From Rhinopomastus cyanomelas (Eukaryota; Chordata; Aves; Bucerotiformes; Rhinopomastidae): 64,000 bases of DNA. The stretch spans positions 68,024-132,023 of the forward strand of contig VXBP01000230.1 of the NCBI GenBank assembly GCA_013400115.1. Direction: 5' to 3'. Shown here piece after piece: positions 34,266 through 46,576 of the stretch. The position numbers were made by a program, and so were the translations under genes. Under the pieces are notes generated by a model. That model searched no databases, was not told the DNA's origin, and saw only the letters and a list, made by a program, of their open reading frames with translations. Every line of letters starts with the position of its first letter. Within the stretch, counting starts at the first letter, position 1.

Positions 34266-35049
34266 CTACAAGGTAAGAAGATATATGGTGTCATTACTTC
34301 GCAGAGGAACGAGGGGAGGAATATTGAAGGAAAGAGACAATGTTATGGAGATTTGTTTTATGCTGGAGGACGTAACACCAGAAACATTGATTAGTAGAGA
34401 CAGAACTAATATATAAACAGAAACACCACAGCGACATAAAGAGCAGAAATATCAGTGCTGATACCCCCCGTTGGGAAAAAAGAAAGTAAAAAGGAAAGCA
34501 ACGGTGCACCCATACATGCCAGAGGGAGTTCTGATGGCAGCAGCTGCTGAGGAGCAGCACTGAGGTGGGTTATGATCCTGGTCTGGATGCACGCTGTCAT
34601 TCACCCGGTCAGCTGTCAGCAGTCTCACACCCCCCAATCTCACAACGCTGCTCGGTGTGCTCGAGCTATCAAGTGCTGAGGGGTATGAATTAGAACACAC
34701 ACCCTGCCCTTCTCAGTCTGCCCCCTAGACTTTTACAAAAGATTGAGAAAGGAGAAGGTGGTCTGTGTGGCAGCAGAAAATCAGAAGTGCAAGAGCTCCC
34801 TCACTTCTCTTAGTATGGCCAAGGATGGAGGGAGGAGGAGGGTGTGCGGTACAAAGACCAGTTGCTTAAGTGGTACCAATGGGGAATCCTGACTTAGACA
34901 AGAGCTAAAGAGTTAGTGGGCAGCGATGAGTGGTGGATAGCAAGGCTCACCCAGGAGATCACAAAGAGCTGAGGAAAAAGGAGAGAGTGTAGTTACAATA
35001 AGAAAGAAGAACCAGAACGGGCTGTGTTTTCACGGTGTCACATTGCACA

Positions 35050-35171
35050 CAACCACAGAACATCAGGGATCGGAAGGGACCTCCAAAGATCATCCAGTCC
35101 AAGCCTCCTGCCACAGCAGGACCACCTAGAACAAGTCGCACAGGAACACGTCCAGGAGGGTTTTAAACGTG
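35050..35171 (-). mobile_element. CR1 family A 3' end
   Basis: Starts AACCACAGAACATCAGGGAT and keeps the GGGTTTTAAACGT block. Confidence 0.88.
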
Positions 35172-35836
35172 CGGTACTGTAATGCTTAATTCAAGCCAAA
35201 CATTAAGGGCATGAGGAGAACATGCTGAAAAAAACCCCGTGAGGAGCGTTGTGCTCCTCAGACTACTGGCCTTTACTGTTTGAGATGGAGCTTTAACTGC
35301 ACTGGCACAGGCAGAGGGGGAAAACTTGTGCTCAAGTGACATTTGAAAGGCAAAGGCGGTTACTCTAAGAGGAAATAGATTGTTTGGATCCAGAGGACTG
35401 GCCAAAGACGTGAGAAAGGAACTATTAAAACTACAAACCCAGTGAACTTCTAATGAAGCTTTCTTGGTTTTGAGAGAACGAAAGAGCTGGCTGCAAATCA
35501 GGTTTGATTTCCGGCAAATTAAGCTCTGATTGTGCATTCAGCAAACACCGGCTTCCACCGCTGTCACGCCGCAGCTCTGTTATGCTAATGGGTGCTTGTA
35601 GGGCTGAGCGGGATGATATGGAAATCAGGTGGTTGAACACGCATTGAAATCACGGGCCGTGTACGGGGGGACTTGGAGACGAGGGGACGCAGGGACCCTA
35701 AGGTTAATCGCGTCGTGTTCAGGACTGTTTTTACAGCACACAACAGCGCTCTGCCACAGGAATGAAAACGGCGATGGAACAGCGCCGTGGTGAACATCAG
35801 TCATGCTGTTCAAAGTGGGAAGAGCGCGTTCTGTGG

Positions 35837-36031
35837 TGGGGGGATTGGACCACCCGTGGCAGGGGAGCTGGAACTGGACGATCCTGTGGTCCCTTCCAAC
35901 CCAGACTGACTGTGTGACTTGGTCTAGGTGATCCTGCTGTGGCAGGGGGATTGGACTGGATGATGTCTCGAGGTCCCTTCCAATCCCGAATGATCCTATG
36001 AGTCTATGATTCAATGGTTCTATGATTCTCC
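35837..36031 (+). mobile_element. CR1 family C piece followed by family A end
   Basis: An older copy (GGAACTGGACGATCCTGTGG) at 35,837-35,915, then family A to 36,031 with a tail repeated as CTATGAGTCTATGATTCAAT. Confidence 0.85.
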
Positions 36032-36036
36032 TATTA

Positions 36037-36770
36037 GCTTACATGGTGTTTTTGAATCAGACTGTGGAAGTTTGAATTTGGGGAGTTTTTTTAGCCTGAG
36101 GGTTTGGGAGGTGCTTCGACTTTTGATGAGCAGCTTGGAATTCCAAGCTCTCCCCAGCTTCAGTTCTGGCCAGTCAGCTCATCTGCAGACAGGGAAAATA
36201 TGGTCCCTGTCTCCTGTGTGTGGAGCTCTTTTGCTCAGAGATGCAGCACATTATACTGGACTGGGCCACCAGCAGTTAGCTTTCGCCCTTGAGTACGATG
36301 ATAGAGGAGAGAGTGGGAGTTTGGAGTCTTAGAGCTCAGTGGAGAGGTTTGCCTGCACACCCACGGTCTGCTGAAATGAAGGAAGAGTGTCCTGTTTGTA
36401 CTTGTGGAAGACAACGTGCTGCAACAGGAGATTGGCTTTGAGAACACGGGGCTGGGAACTTATCCTTTAAAGAACTGTTGGCTCTGAGGATAGGAATGCT
36501 GAACTGACCTTTGGACACCAGGAAGAAAACTTCTCCCTGAGGGGAAGGGGCTAACAACTAAGCCCAGCTGTGTAAGAGCATGTGATCAATCTCTGCATGT
36601 CTTTGTGTCGAGGCTCTTATATTGCCCAAATTAAATGTATTTTGTTGCTTTTCCCTAAATCAAGCCAGTCCTTGTTTTTCACCTACAGCTGCATAAGTGG
36701 TTTTGAACCCTCCTTGCTTGTATTGGTTTTGGCTCATTAGCGTATTAACTAAATCACTTAGTTCATCTAA
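36037..36770 (+). mobile_element. LTR-like dispersed repeat, copy 1
   Basis: Its right part (36,571-36,770) aligns by eye with 62,247-62,425: both have TGTAAGA(G/A)CATGTGAT, AATCTCT, a TGTCT(T/C)TGTGT run, then AAGTGGTTTTGAAC and CATTA...AACTAAAT. Weaker similarity extends left to about 36,040. No coding part is visible. It may be a solo LTR of an old bird retrovirus-like element, but the class is not proven. Confidence 0.5.
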
Positions 36771-39183
36771 GTCCTGGACTTATCAACCAGTGACACGGAC
36801 CCATTGAAAAAATAATACATTACTGGAAAAGAGTGACAGAACTCAATTTTAAAGGGCTTAAATTACAGATTTGACAACCTTTAATTGCAACTAATTTCAG
36901 CTGATAATGAACTGCAAATGAAATTCATCATGAAGATTACTTGGGCAAGCTAAAGTAATAAAGATGAGGGCTTCATTTTAAGCTGGAATTGTTTATTATC
37001 CACAAACATATTTCGGTGACTGGCTCAAAGGGGGTAGGGGGAAGATGCTGACACGTGCGTGTACTAAGCGAAATGCAGACAATGCTCACTGAGAAGGGAA
37101 AAGGCTTTGAGGTTCAAATAGAAATGGGCCAGTTAGCAAAGCACCACAATTCTGTAAGACCCAGTCCTGCGTCCAGCAGGGAAGCAGATCAGACCAATAT
37201 TCCCACCGACAGCCTTTTTTAGCATTTTACACTTGCAGCAATAAATTAATTTAATAATAAACCTTTCAGTGATCAAAGCTGCAACACTCAGTAGCCCCTC
37301 CTGGAGGTCAGTTTGGGCTACAAGATTGGGTACCTTCCTTAAACTGTTTTCTGACTTCTGGATTCTCATCAACATCACTATCTCAAGGACTTGAGACTGG
37401 GTATTTCAATTCTTGTCTCAAACCCTCACCACAGTTTTGCGGGGCCACTTCAGCTGGTCTTGAGTATGTGTTGATATTTTAAAAGCTATCAACGCCACCA
37501 AGACCCGTCATTTCCTTGTGAATCTCCAGCCATCTACTTTATGTGGCTTTGACAGATGCTAACAGAGTCTCCACTTCGTGATGTTTGTTTCTTGTCTTGA
37601 TTCTAAGAGTGAGCAAAGTGCGAAAAGTATCTACGAGTAAGTAAGTTTAATCTCATACCATTCTTTTAGTGAATGAAAAAGCAGCCGTGACCACAATCTC
37701 CCCAAACATGAGAGACTGCAGCAACCTCAACTCACACTAGATTTTCTAGACAAACAGCAGTTTTCTTAGACACTTACTCCCGTTTCATGTTTACGACTCA
37801 TGTGAATTAACTTCTTGAGAACTAGTGCAACAAAGAAGAAATACCAGTAGTGCTTAAAACTTGCTATGAACACCCCAAATGGAGAAGACTTTTCCTTCCT
37901 GCGCAGGGAATCCTCCAGGTGTAAGTTATGAGCAGGTGGCTTGGCTCTCTGCATGCCAGTTCAAACAAGCTAATAAGCACGGGATCACCTTAGTCCTGGG
38001 AACAGAAGCCTATCCTGGACATCTTTAAACCCAACCTCACCTAACCTGGATGTCTTTAACTTACTCCAGCCTTTCTCTCTTCAAATTCATAACAGCACAG
38101 AGCACAGACAAGTTACTGCTCACAAACTCCAGCCAAAGACACAACAAACAAAAGTTTTGACTAGATACACAAGGACCAAACCCCTCGATCTTCATCAACA
38201 CCAGGACCAACCTTTCACACTAATCAAAAGAAACAAACCTCAAACCCCGAGAAACCGTGATGTTACTCCAAAACACACATCTAAACACAAACTACAAGAA
38301 GTAGACGAGCAGTGCAACTGGTGGAATCATTGAGGAAGTCCGTGTAGGTGAAGAGTAAACATCCGTGAAAGAGAATGAAATGGTGCGTTCAGGATACTTC
38401 TGAACGCACCAGTGAATTCCATCTACTGAGAGCTGCAAATTGTATAGTTTATAAAATAAAATAAATTTTATATTTTGGTCTGGTTGGATTTGTATAAGTT
38501 TTCAGAACTAATTTGAAAGAAATGGGGGAAAAATAAATCAAATTTAAAAATCCAGAGGTTGTCTTCCTCCGGACTTGTTGTTCGAAGCAGTCTGTATCCT
38601 ATACAGCGCATTCCTGCCCTCCAAGGTGACCCAAGGGCAAAACAGCAACGACGAGCTTCCCAAAACAAGCACGGAAATCTACTCCATCCCCTCTTCAGGT
38701 TCAGGGCTACTTCATTTTAAGGCTCTTTGAAAGATACGAGAAAGACGCGACATGCAAAGCTGCGCTTTTACCGCCGGGCAATAAAAGCGTCGTGAGCTGA
38801 TGGGTGAGGGCCTGGCAGAAGCTCACCGAAGGCGATATGATCCCTTCTCCTGATTTCAATGGCTTTTGTGCCAGGCCCTTGGATTAACCCAGATGTCAAA
38901 AACACCCGAATGAGCAATTTTGGCTCCGCATCCCCGCACCCGCCACCCCGTTTCGCCGATTGACCTCCGTAGGTGATTTGGCAAAATGCGTTTGTACGTG
39001 ACACAGCAGAAAGTACAAAGATCAGAAACAGGACTGGGTCAGTCACAATCACTCGCCTGGTGTTAGACAGTGAAAACTACTAAGCGCTGGCCGCTCATTC
39101 CGGCCAGCTCAATGCCGTCGCAAACGAAAGATGAAGCACTGCATGACGCCATGCTAGAAATGGATAGAAGGATGGTTACTTAC

Positions 39184-39195
39184 CAACGGGGCGAG
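39184..39195 (-). CDS. ROBO2: ROBO2 12-nt microexon in the Ig3-Ig4 linker (candidate)
   Basis: On the sense strand a CAACAG acceptor is followed by 12 bases (CTCGCCCCGTTG) and a near-perfect donor, GTAAGTAA. Upstream lies a pyrimidine-rich tract of 59 bases without any AG (39,198-39,256), typical of regulated exons with a distant branch point. The flanking junction is phase 1, so inclusion gives VR-ARPV-APPQF with frame kept and no stop. I recall ROBO2 isoforms with ARPV here and a similar short insertion in ROBO1, which would make this a conserved alternative exon. No transcript was checked. Confidence 0.75.
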
Positions 39196-40027
39196 CTGTT
39201 GACATTACAATGGTGGAGTGAGAACATAAAAGGAAATTAAAAAAAGAAAAGAATATCTGTCAGAATGCATGACGTGCAATGTTACCCTCCGCTACGGGCG
39301 CCACCGTGACCGCTAGTCCCTCAACCGGCAGCCTGAGCAAAACACGTGCTGCTGCTACTGCCCAGTCATGTGCCGCCACTGTGGCGTTTACTGGAGCGCA
39401 GCACCTGAGCAAGCTGACTGGAGCCATGCTCGGAGCAGCACGTGCATTATCCTCCCAAGTACCACTGCTAATGCCTGACGAGAGAGAAATTGCATTGCGT
39501 TAGCACAAACCTTGAGATCCCGAGAAACACATCAGTTTAAGCCCCAGACCGCCACATGTGATGCCGGTGGTTTGCTTCTGAGTCTAGTATCTACTGACTT
39601 AAGCATGGCCAGCCAGGACAGCAGTGGAAAGCCCAGGACGGGGTTTTCCTTGTTCAATAACGGGCATGGAAGCTGGCAGCGCACTCACTTTCTCCTCATT
39701 GGTGAGAGTACAACAAACAGGCTGAAGTGGCCGCAGGGATTTCAGCCCAGGATCTCCCAAATTACTGTTTAGATAACTTGTATTTCCTAAAAAAGCCCTG
39801 CTGCTGAATGATGGACAGGTTAATACTGCGCCGGGTTGATCTCGGGGTGGAAAGCTGCTGCTGCAACAAGTGGTTCCTTGATTATACTTGTGCTGTCAGC
39901 CCTTCTGTTAATAAAGTAGAGACGTCCCCCTCCAGAAGAGATGAAAAGTCAGACATCAAACTGATTCCAGGCTGCATCAGCAGCAGAAGCCTTTCACACA
40001 TTTGTGAGCAGCAGCGACATTTTTAGA

Positions 40028-40335
40028 GCATCTTCATTGTTTTAAACCTCTAAACCAACATTTTCAGACTATCTTAATTTTTTTAAACCTCTAAAACAAT
40101 ATATTTAGACTATCTTAATTTTTTTTAAACCTCTAAACTGACATTTTTAGACTATCTCAACATTTTTAAACCTCTAAACTGACATTTTTAGACTACCTTA
40201 ATTTTTTTAAGCCTCTAAACTGACATTTTTAGAATACCTTAATTTTTTTTAAACCTCTAAACCAACATTTTTAGACTACCTTAACATTTTTAAACCTCTA
40301 AACTGACATTTTTAGACTATCTCCATTGTTTTACA
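40028..40335. repeat. About 43-bp AT-rich minisatellite
   Basis: About seven copies with the cores TTTAAACCTCTAAACTGACA and TTTTTAGACTATCTTAAT. Confidence 0.9.
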
Positions 40336-40381
40336 CCACCTCCGCGTGCAGGCTAGAGTCAAACACAAGATAATGCAAGAG

Positions 40382-40471
40382 GTCATAGAATCATTAGGGA
40401 CTGGAAGGGGCTTTGAAAGATCATCTAGTCCAATCCCCCTGCCCCCGCAGGATCACCTAGACCAAGTCAAG
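40382..40471 (-). mobile_element. CR1 family A 3' end
   Basis: 90-bp copy starting about 45 bp past the 43-bp minisatellite. Confidence 0.87.
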
Positions 40472-42682
40472 GACCTTCTTGGTTCTCAGCCGTTGGATGG
40501 CTGTATCCTTACTTGGGCACATCCTTTGGATTTAACCATTTCAAGCCCACTGCCCTTTCTCAGCCATTATCTAGCTGAAGACCTTCTGGCCTCTAGGGTT
40601 ATAAAGGGAGAGGAATAAGGCTGCGTCTCTTCAAGAGAGGCCACGAAGGCGACGCCACAGCACTCAGATGCCGTTGTGGTTGGTGGCAGTGCAACAGGAG
40701 CTTGCTGAGCACGTCCCAGTCCCCCGCTTTGGGAAGACGGAGCTGTGAATGAGGGAGCTCAGGATTAGGTTGTCCTTGCCAAGGTTGCAGCTGTAACTGG
40801 GAAACACCTGCAGGGGCCAAGGCACCCTCACTTGGAAACGCTCCGTGGTTTTGCTTATCTCCAGGCAAGCGGCTACAGGAAAAGCACTTCCAGACAAAAG
40901 GCTTCCTTGGATTATAAAGGATGTTGTTTGTGGGCTCTCTAAAGTCAATGGGCGTTTGCCCAGTCTTTCGCTTCCAGAAAATTCAGAGTAATAGCCTTGG
41001 CCACTGAATCTCTTGGCTTTTCTAATTTTCTGTCATATCCTGGACATTTAATGTGCTTATGATTCCATGGCTTCCTTTGTGTTGGACAGAAGCTGCGTGT
41101 TTGACTCTAAATGACAAACCCGGGGGGAGAAAGTACCCCAGATAATGAAAACCTGCTTTTACTGTAGGAAAATTGATTAAATTATATGTTTCCTCTATTT
41201 TTCTTTTTACCTTAATTTCATCAGGTTCAAGCTTCAGTGGTTTCAAAGGGTTTCATTTCTAGCTCCTGTTTGCATCACAGATCTGGGCAGCAGATCTGGA
41301 AGGCTTGCTCCAGGAGCGAGCGCAGTGGGCGCAGTTCTAGGAGAGTTTAGGGGCTGCCACACCGCTTGACAGATTTATTTGGTGCCACAACTCTGCCTGT
41401 GACAAAGAAGCAGAGGGGCAGTATTTCTGGGACTTCCCTCGTGTCACAAAAGGGAAGGGCCACCTCTCACAGAGGCATGTAGCTGGTAACCCTATTTCTT
41501 CACCTGAAAACAGGAAAAGCTGAAGAAGTAAATGATCATTTACTGTCAACAGTGAACGCTGCAGTAGCATTTTAGCAGATGGATTATCATGACACTCTCT
41601 CCTTTGTTATGTACCAACATCTCCCCCCATCCACCCAAAGCCACTCGGTGCTTTCTCTTTTTCCCTTTGAATTCAGCAAATTAAACTGAACTGTGCCCAT
41701 GCATTAAATGGATGGAAATGGAAGCTGGCCTCTTGGGTCAGTTGACCCCAGTTCTAATAAAGCAATCCGCTGAGACTTTGAACATTTGATTTAATGTGTA
41801 TGAAAAGAGGAGAGCAGATCAAGCTAAAAATGTTTTTATTAACCTTTCACGGCTCTCCTGGAAAACACCAGCACGCGCCAACACGCCGAAAGAGTGTCTT
41901 CGTGATGTCCATTGTGCCAGCCTGCTGCTTATCTTTGAGAGTGACATAACAACTAGTACGTCCTATTTACTCCTACGGAAGCATTGCCCTACAAACTCTG
42001 CCTCTCCCTAGCACCTTCGGTGTGGCTGTATCTGCCGCCACGTTTTGGCGACTCATTATCCTACCCGCTCTAAAATCTTCTCAACACAACAGACAGTGAC
42101 CCACAAACTCTGAGCAGATATTGGGGCCAAGGGTATTTGAGGAGAGAACGTGACCCTTTTTACCTGCTAATACTTACAACAGACAATTAGGATTTTCTTT
42201 TTCCTTTGGTTGGGCTTTGTCTTTCAAATGAAGAGTTTGGTTACAGCAGGGCGCACGGCGTCGTAACAGTGTCTGCAGGACGTTTGGCATTAACAAACAC
42301 CGTTACTTGCTGCTGCACTCCTTATGTCTCTTAGAGAAAGGAGCACGAACAACAGCCTCAACTGCCGGCTCACGTGTCAAGCCCTGTGTGCCCACGATTA
42401 CCTAGTACTTGCTTTCGTACACCTATGCACCCGTTTGACAATCAAACCACAGTGAAGCAGCTCTTCAGGTGAAGAAGGATTCTTCCCTTTTGAAGACAAC
42501 TACAATTTTGCCTGAGATAGCAACGGGATCAGAATGATACCCCTGCTGCTAATCGCTGCAGCGCTCACAACTGCCAAGGGTGTGGGAAGTCCAACCAACT
42601 CCAGGTGAGGATGTGGTCCACTTGTTCAGAAAGCAATTAGCCCGAACAGGACAGATGGCCTCCCGGCGCGGGGAGCACTCAC

Positions 42683-42810
42683 CTCGCACAGTGAGGGTAG
42701 CGGAGGCTTCCACCTTCCCGACGCGATTCTCGGCAATGCACGTGTACGTTCCTTCGTCGGTGCTCATGGCCTTCTTGATGCGCAAGGTGTAGTCGTCTTT
42801 GATGTCAAAC
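42683..42810 (-). CDS. ROBO2: ROBO2 exon: second half of Ig domain 3
   Basis: Encodes (R)FDIKDDYTLRIKKAMSTDEG, then TYTCIAENRVGKVEASATLT and VR. It carries the DEGTYTC motif and second Ig3 cysteine. The acceptor is CACCGCAG/G and the donor CGAG/GTGAGT (phase 1). It joins directly to the Ig4 exon as VR-APPQF, or through the 12-nt microexon at 39,184-39,195 as VR-ARPV-APPQF. Confidence 0.97.
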
Positions 42811-43559
42811 CTGCGGTGCAGAACGAGAAATGAAACCTCCTTCTGCGGACAGCAGAAACGAATGGAGAGCCTCACCTGGAACACGCCAGCGTGAACGTCT
42901 CTTGGAGCCAACTTTGGAAGATAAATTGCTATCTGGCATGAGATAATTCCGCCGAGCATTCATCTTGGTGACATTTTTATTGCGCTCTGCATTAGTTAGA
43001 AACTTTACGTAAAATTAGTATTGCTATGTTCACTTGGTATTAGGGCTTTATTAATAACACCTTTCACTTTGCCCTTGATGGGAGTAAGATAAAATTAAGC
43101 TATCAGACATCAGTTATCAATACCTGACAGCTGAGGTTTATCACGCCTCTAGCTCTACGAGCCTTATGTTCTACCTTCTGCTGATTTGGGTTCGCCCTCT
43201 ACACACAGCTATTCTCTAGAGCAGCGGCTCTGCAGGAGAGCCGCGAGCGTGCTGGTAGGATCTGACACGACGCGATTACAAACAATAAAGAATATATTCA
43301 GGCTCTGGAAGGTGACGTTTATTGAAGAGGAGCATTAAAGGAGATTTATCAATTTCACAGGAAGACTGCACAATGATTCATTAAAGGTGGCCAATAATGT
43401 TTTTATCTTTTTTAAAAGATATGAGAAAGAGTTCAATTATGCTTTGACCATTGCTCTTGTTCTACTATTGTAATAATTCTCAAACAGTGAGGATGTATAA
43501 AACTTTAAACAAGACAAAGTACTTCAGCAATGCAGTGAATGTTCATTTCCAAGGTGTTT

Positions 43560-43720
43560 CACAGCATCACAGATCATTAGGGGTTGGAAGGGACCTCCAA
43601 AGATCATCCAGTCCCGTCCCCCTTCAACAGCAGGACCACCTAGACCAGGTCACACAGGAACATATCCAGGTGGGTTTTAGATATCTCCAGACAAGAAGAC
43701 TCCACAACCTCCCTGGTCAT
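43560..43720 (-). mobile_element. CR1 family A 3' end
   Basis: Starts CACAGCATCACAGATCATTA and runs to CCACAACCTCCCTGG. Confidence 0.88.
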
Positions 43721-45055
43721 AAAAGCTGACAACGTCAGCTAGAGCACTAGTAGGAACTCCAAGAGTCAAGAGAAGTTACGACATCATTTCACACGTACGC
43801 CTTCATTCAGCGATCACTGAGTCCATTCTACTCATTAACAAAAAACAAGATAAAAAAGACCAAATTCAGGCTAATAATTTTGACAGAGATAAACATAAAC
43901 ACAGATAGCACCCTGTTCGTTAGGAGTCACACAGCTATGTGCAAGTTACACTTAACTATGTAGTACCTCAAATTGAACTAATGAGCAAGAGATCTCAAGG
44001 GGAAGATCAACCATGGGATTGTTCAAGCCACAGAACAATCCATAGGATGCTCCTGCAAGATCAGTTGTCATATAAATTGGAGCTGGATATAGGAATCCTG
44101 GCTATAAAGCCGGGCAATCGTTAGCCATTTGTTTGATACCTTGTTTTGACTTCTTCAGGGCAAACAGCTTTCCTGTGGTTCATCCTCACAACAACAACAG
44201 GCAGGCAGCAGGGCTGTATCTGACTGTGGTTGGTTGAACAGCAACGCAGGCGGCCTGGGACAGGGACTTCCAGCGTGCTGTGGGCTGCAGCTGACGAGCC
44301 CCTCGAGTCACCAGCGGGCTGGTGCCGGCATGCCAGCCAGCTGTCTCGGAGGCTTCAGCACTCTTTATGTTTGCACCTGCCAGTCATGCAAATTGTGCAA
44401 AGGTGCTGGGCGAACGAGCCAGCTGCACGGCACGCCAGGGCGCGGAGAGGGTGCAGCCATCATCTCCCGCTTGGCTTGTGAAACTCCACGTAAGCATGTC
44501 ACCAGCACGGTCCAGTTGCCACCTACTTCAGGGAGAGGTCTAACTCTCCCAGTCTTCACCTCCAAAAAGGCCACACTGGGCTTTTGTGCCACCCTCACAG
44601 AATTTGCCGTGGCTCATAGATGGACCCACGGGACACTACAGCCATCTGCTGTCCTGAAGTGCTGATACGCTGCCCTCACTCATCTGTTCCACCCGCACTG
44701 TCCCCAAAGTCCCCATGGTTCAATGAAACAGGCAGGAAGGAGAAGGGAAGAAAGCTGGCTTGTAGCCTGGCCCACAGCAGCATGAGGAGCTGGAGCGAGA
44801 AAGGGACCAGGAAACAACAAGTAGTGAAGCTTGAATGTGTTTTCAGCTTCTCAAGTACCCACCAGCACAGTCCTCAACAATGTCTTGTGTCTCATCTGTC
44901 CCAGTGCCCCATCACAAGACCTGAGCTTCTGGAGAAGATAACTCTGAACCTAGATTATCACATTGTGAGTCAGGATCAGGGCCTCTGACAGCCAGTATCA
45001 ATCACAGAGAGAGGTTACCAGCCTCCTGTGCTCCTGGCGGGGTGGTGGAAAACCA

Positions 45056-45186
45056 GAGTCGCAGAACATCAGGGACCAGAAGAAAGATCATCCAGTCCAA
45101 CCCCCCTGCCACAGCAGGATCACCTAAACCAAGTCGCACAGCAACACATCCAGACAGGGTTTGAACGTCTCCAGAGAAGGGGACTA
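45056..45186 (-). mobile_element. CR1 family A 3' end
   Basis: Lacks the 'ttggaagggacctc' block (small internal deletion). Confidence 0.86.
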
Positions 45187-45492
45187 AACTGGTCCTTAAA
45201 GGTGGAGGAGAAGGCAATGCCTGCAAAATATGTGCAGCGTCAAGAAACACCTCCTGACACATTGCCCAAATCCTGCTGACTCCCAGTCAGTTAATGCCAA
45301 CATTCAACCAAAACCATAAGGCGTCAGACACGAGTTTCTCATGTTTATGGCCGTCTAACCGACGTTAAGTACTTCTCTTTGTTAGATATTTGGAGGTGCT
45401 TAACCTTTCAGACTTCAGCCACCAGACTGAGTTGGGAGAGGGCTTTTAAACATCTACTCAGCCCGCACCTAGATGTGAACCGGCCCCTTTTG

Positions 45493-45582
45493 GTCACAGA
45501 ATCACAGCATCACAGGGCATTAGGGATTGGAAGGGACCTCGAAAGATCATCTAGTCCAATCCCTCCAGCACAGCAGGATCCC
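45493..45582 (-). mobile_element. CR1 family A 3' end
   Basis: Truncated after CAGCAGGATCCC; the ATCACAG tail motif is repeated three times. Confidence 0.87.
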
Positions 45583-45654
45583 AAAAACATCTAAGAGGAG
45601 TAAATGTCAGTTACACCAGTTGTCTTTCAGCCTCTGGCTTTGCAAATTCAAACA

Positions 45655-45788
45655 CAACACAGAACATTAGGGATTGGAAGGGACCTTGAAAGATGATCCA
45701 GTCCAATCCCACAGGAACACGTCCAGGCAGGATTTCAACGTCTCCAGAGAAGGAGACTCCACAATCCCCCTGGGCAGCCCGTTCACCA
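45655..45788 (-). mobile_element. CR1 family A 3' end with internal deletion
   Basis: The middle block (CCCCTGCCAC..AGTCAC) is missing, joining CCAATCC to CACAGGAAC. Confidence 0.87.
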
Positions 45789-46013
45789 AGTTGTGTATTT
45801 TCTGTTCTACAAGCACTAGTTGGAGCAGATCTGCCTTTAATTAGCGGTGAGCAAAGTGGGGGTGGCAGGGGACAGGAAAGGAAGAAAGCAACAGGGAAAC
45901 ACCAAGCAGATGAGAAAACACTGCTGGTGAGGAAATTCTAATAGAAATTGGGTGATTTTGAGTGAGATCTGGCAGTCCCTGGCACATATGAATGCGCTCA
46001 TTGTTGCTCGTTG

Positions 46014-46026
46014 TGATTAATGACAG
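46014..46026 (+). promoter_or_regulatory. Possible PBX-HOX/MEIS composite site
   Basis: TGATTAATGACAG joins a PBX-HOX type octamer (TGATTAAT) directly to a MEIS/TALE core (TGACAG). A second TGACAG follows at about 46,043 and ACAATAG, a SOX-like motif, lies between. The surrounding 45,950-46,200 is unique DNA without repeats. Motif only; activity is unknown. Confidence 0.3.
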
Positions 46027-46576
46027 TTGTACAATAGTCTGCTGACAGTCGCTGCCACACAGACACTATTTATTTTTTCATATGAAACACTGCTGAAAAT
46101 GCAACCCAATCAGACTTGGCCCCCGAACAACATGTGCTATCATCACTGTACCGTGAATTGAGATTGATTGGTAACCAGCTGTGACAAAGTGGGAGAAAGA
46201 GCCTTGTCTTTTTTCAAGAAAAGAAAAGAAGACAAATATATAAAAAAAACCCAACCCTGAATTGTGTCAAAACCATTCCCATCTGCTCAGCCAACTAGCA
46301 AACAAACCAAAACACATCAACTGCTTTTAACTACCATGAATTAATACACGGAGGTTGGACTCATGCGTTGGCTTAAGCATCAAAGAATAGTCTTGAATCA
46401 AACTGGTTTTGTCACCGCTCTGTTTTGTTTTTCCCACACTCAAAAGTGTGTCTGTCCAAGCTCCGAGACCAATCTTCCACGGTTATCAAATTAAAAGTGA
46501 TAAGTGGGAAAGAATTTGTGGAAGTTAGAGAGATCTAGCTATACGTGTCTTTTGCCCTCAATATGTAGGACACCTC

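Larger units (their letters stand above)
34266..42682 (-). other. ROBO2 intron between Ig3 and Ig4
   Basis: Contains CR1 copies at 35,050, 35,837-36,031 and 40,382, an LTR-like repeat (36,037-36,770), the 12-nt microexon and a 43-bp minisatellite. Regions 36,780-39,180 and 40,480-42,680 are nearly free of repeats, with no other exon recognised. Confidence 0.75.

Noticed and set aside
44234..44665. 143-codon plus-strand frame
   Set aside because: GC-rich DNA with few stops by chance; overlapping frames on both strands; no domain recognised.
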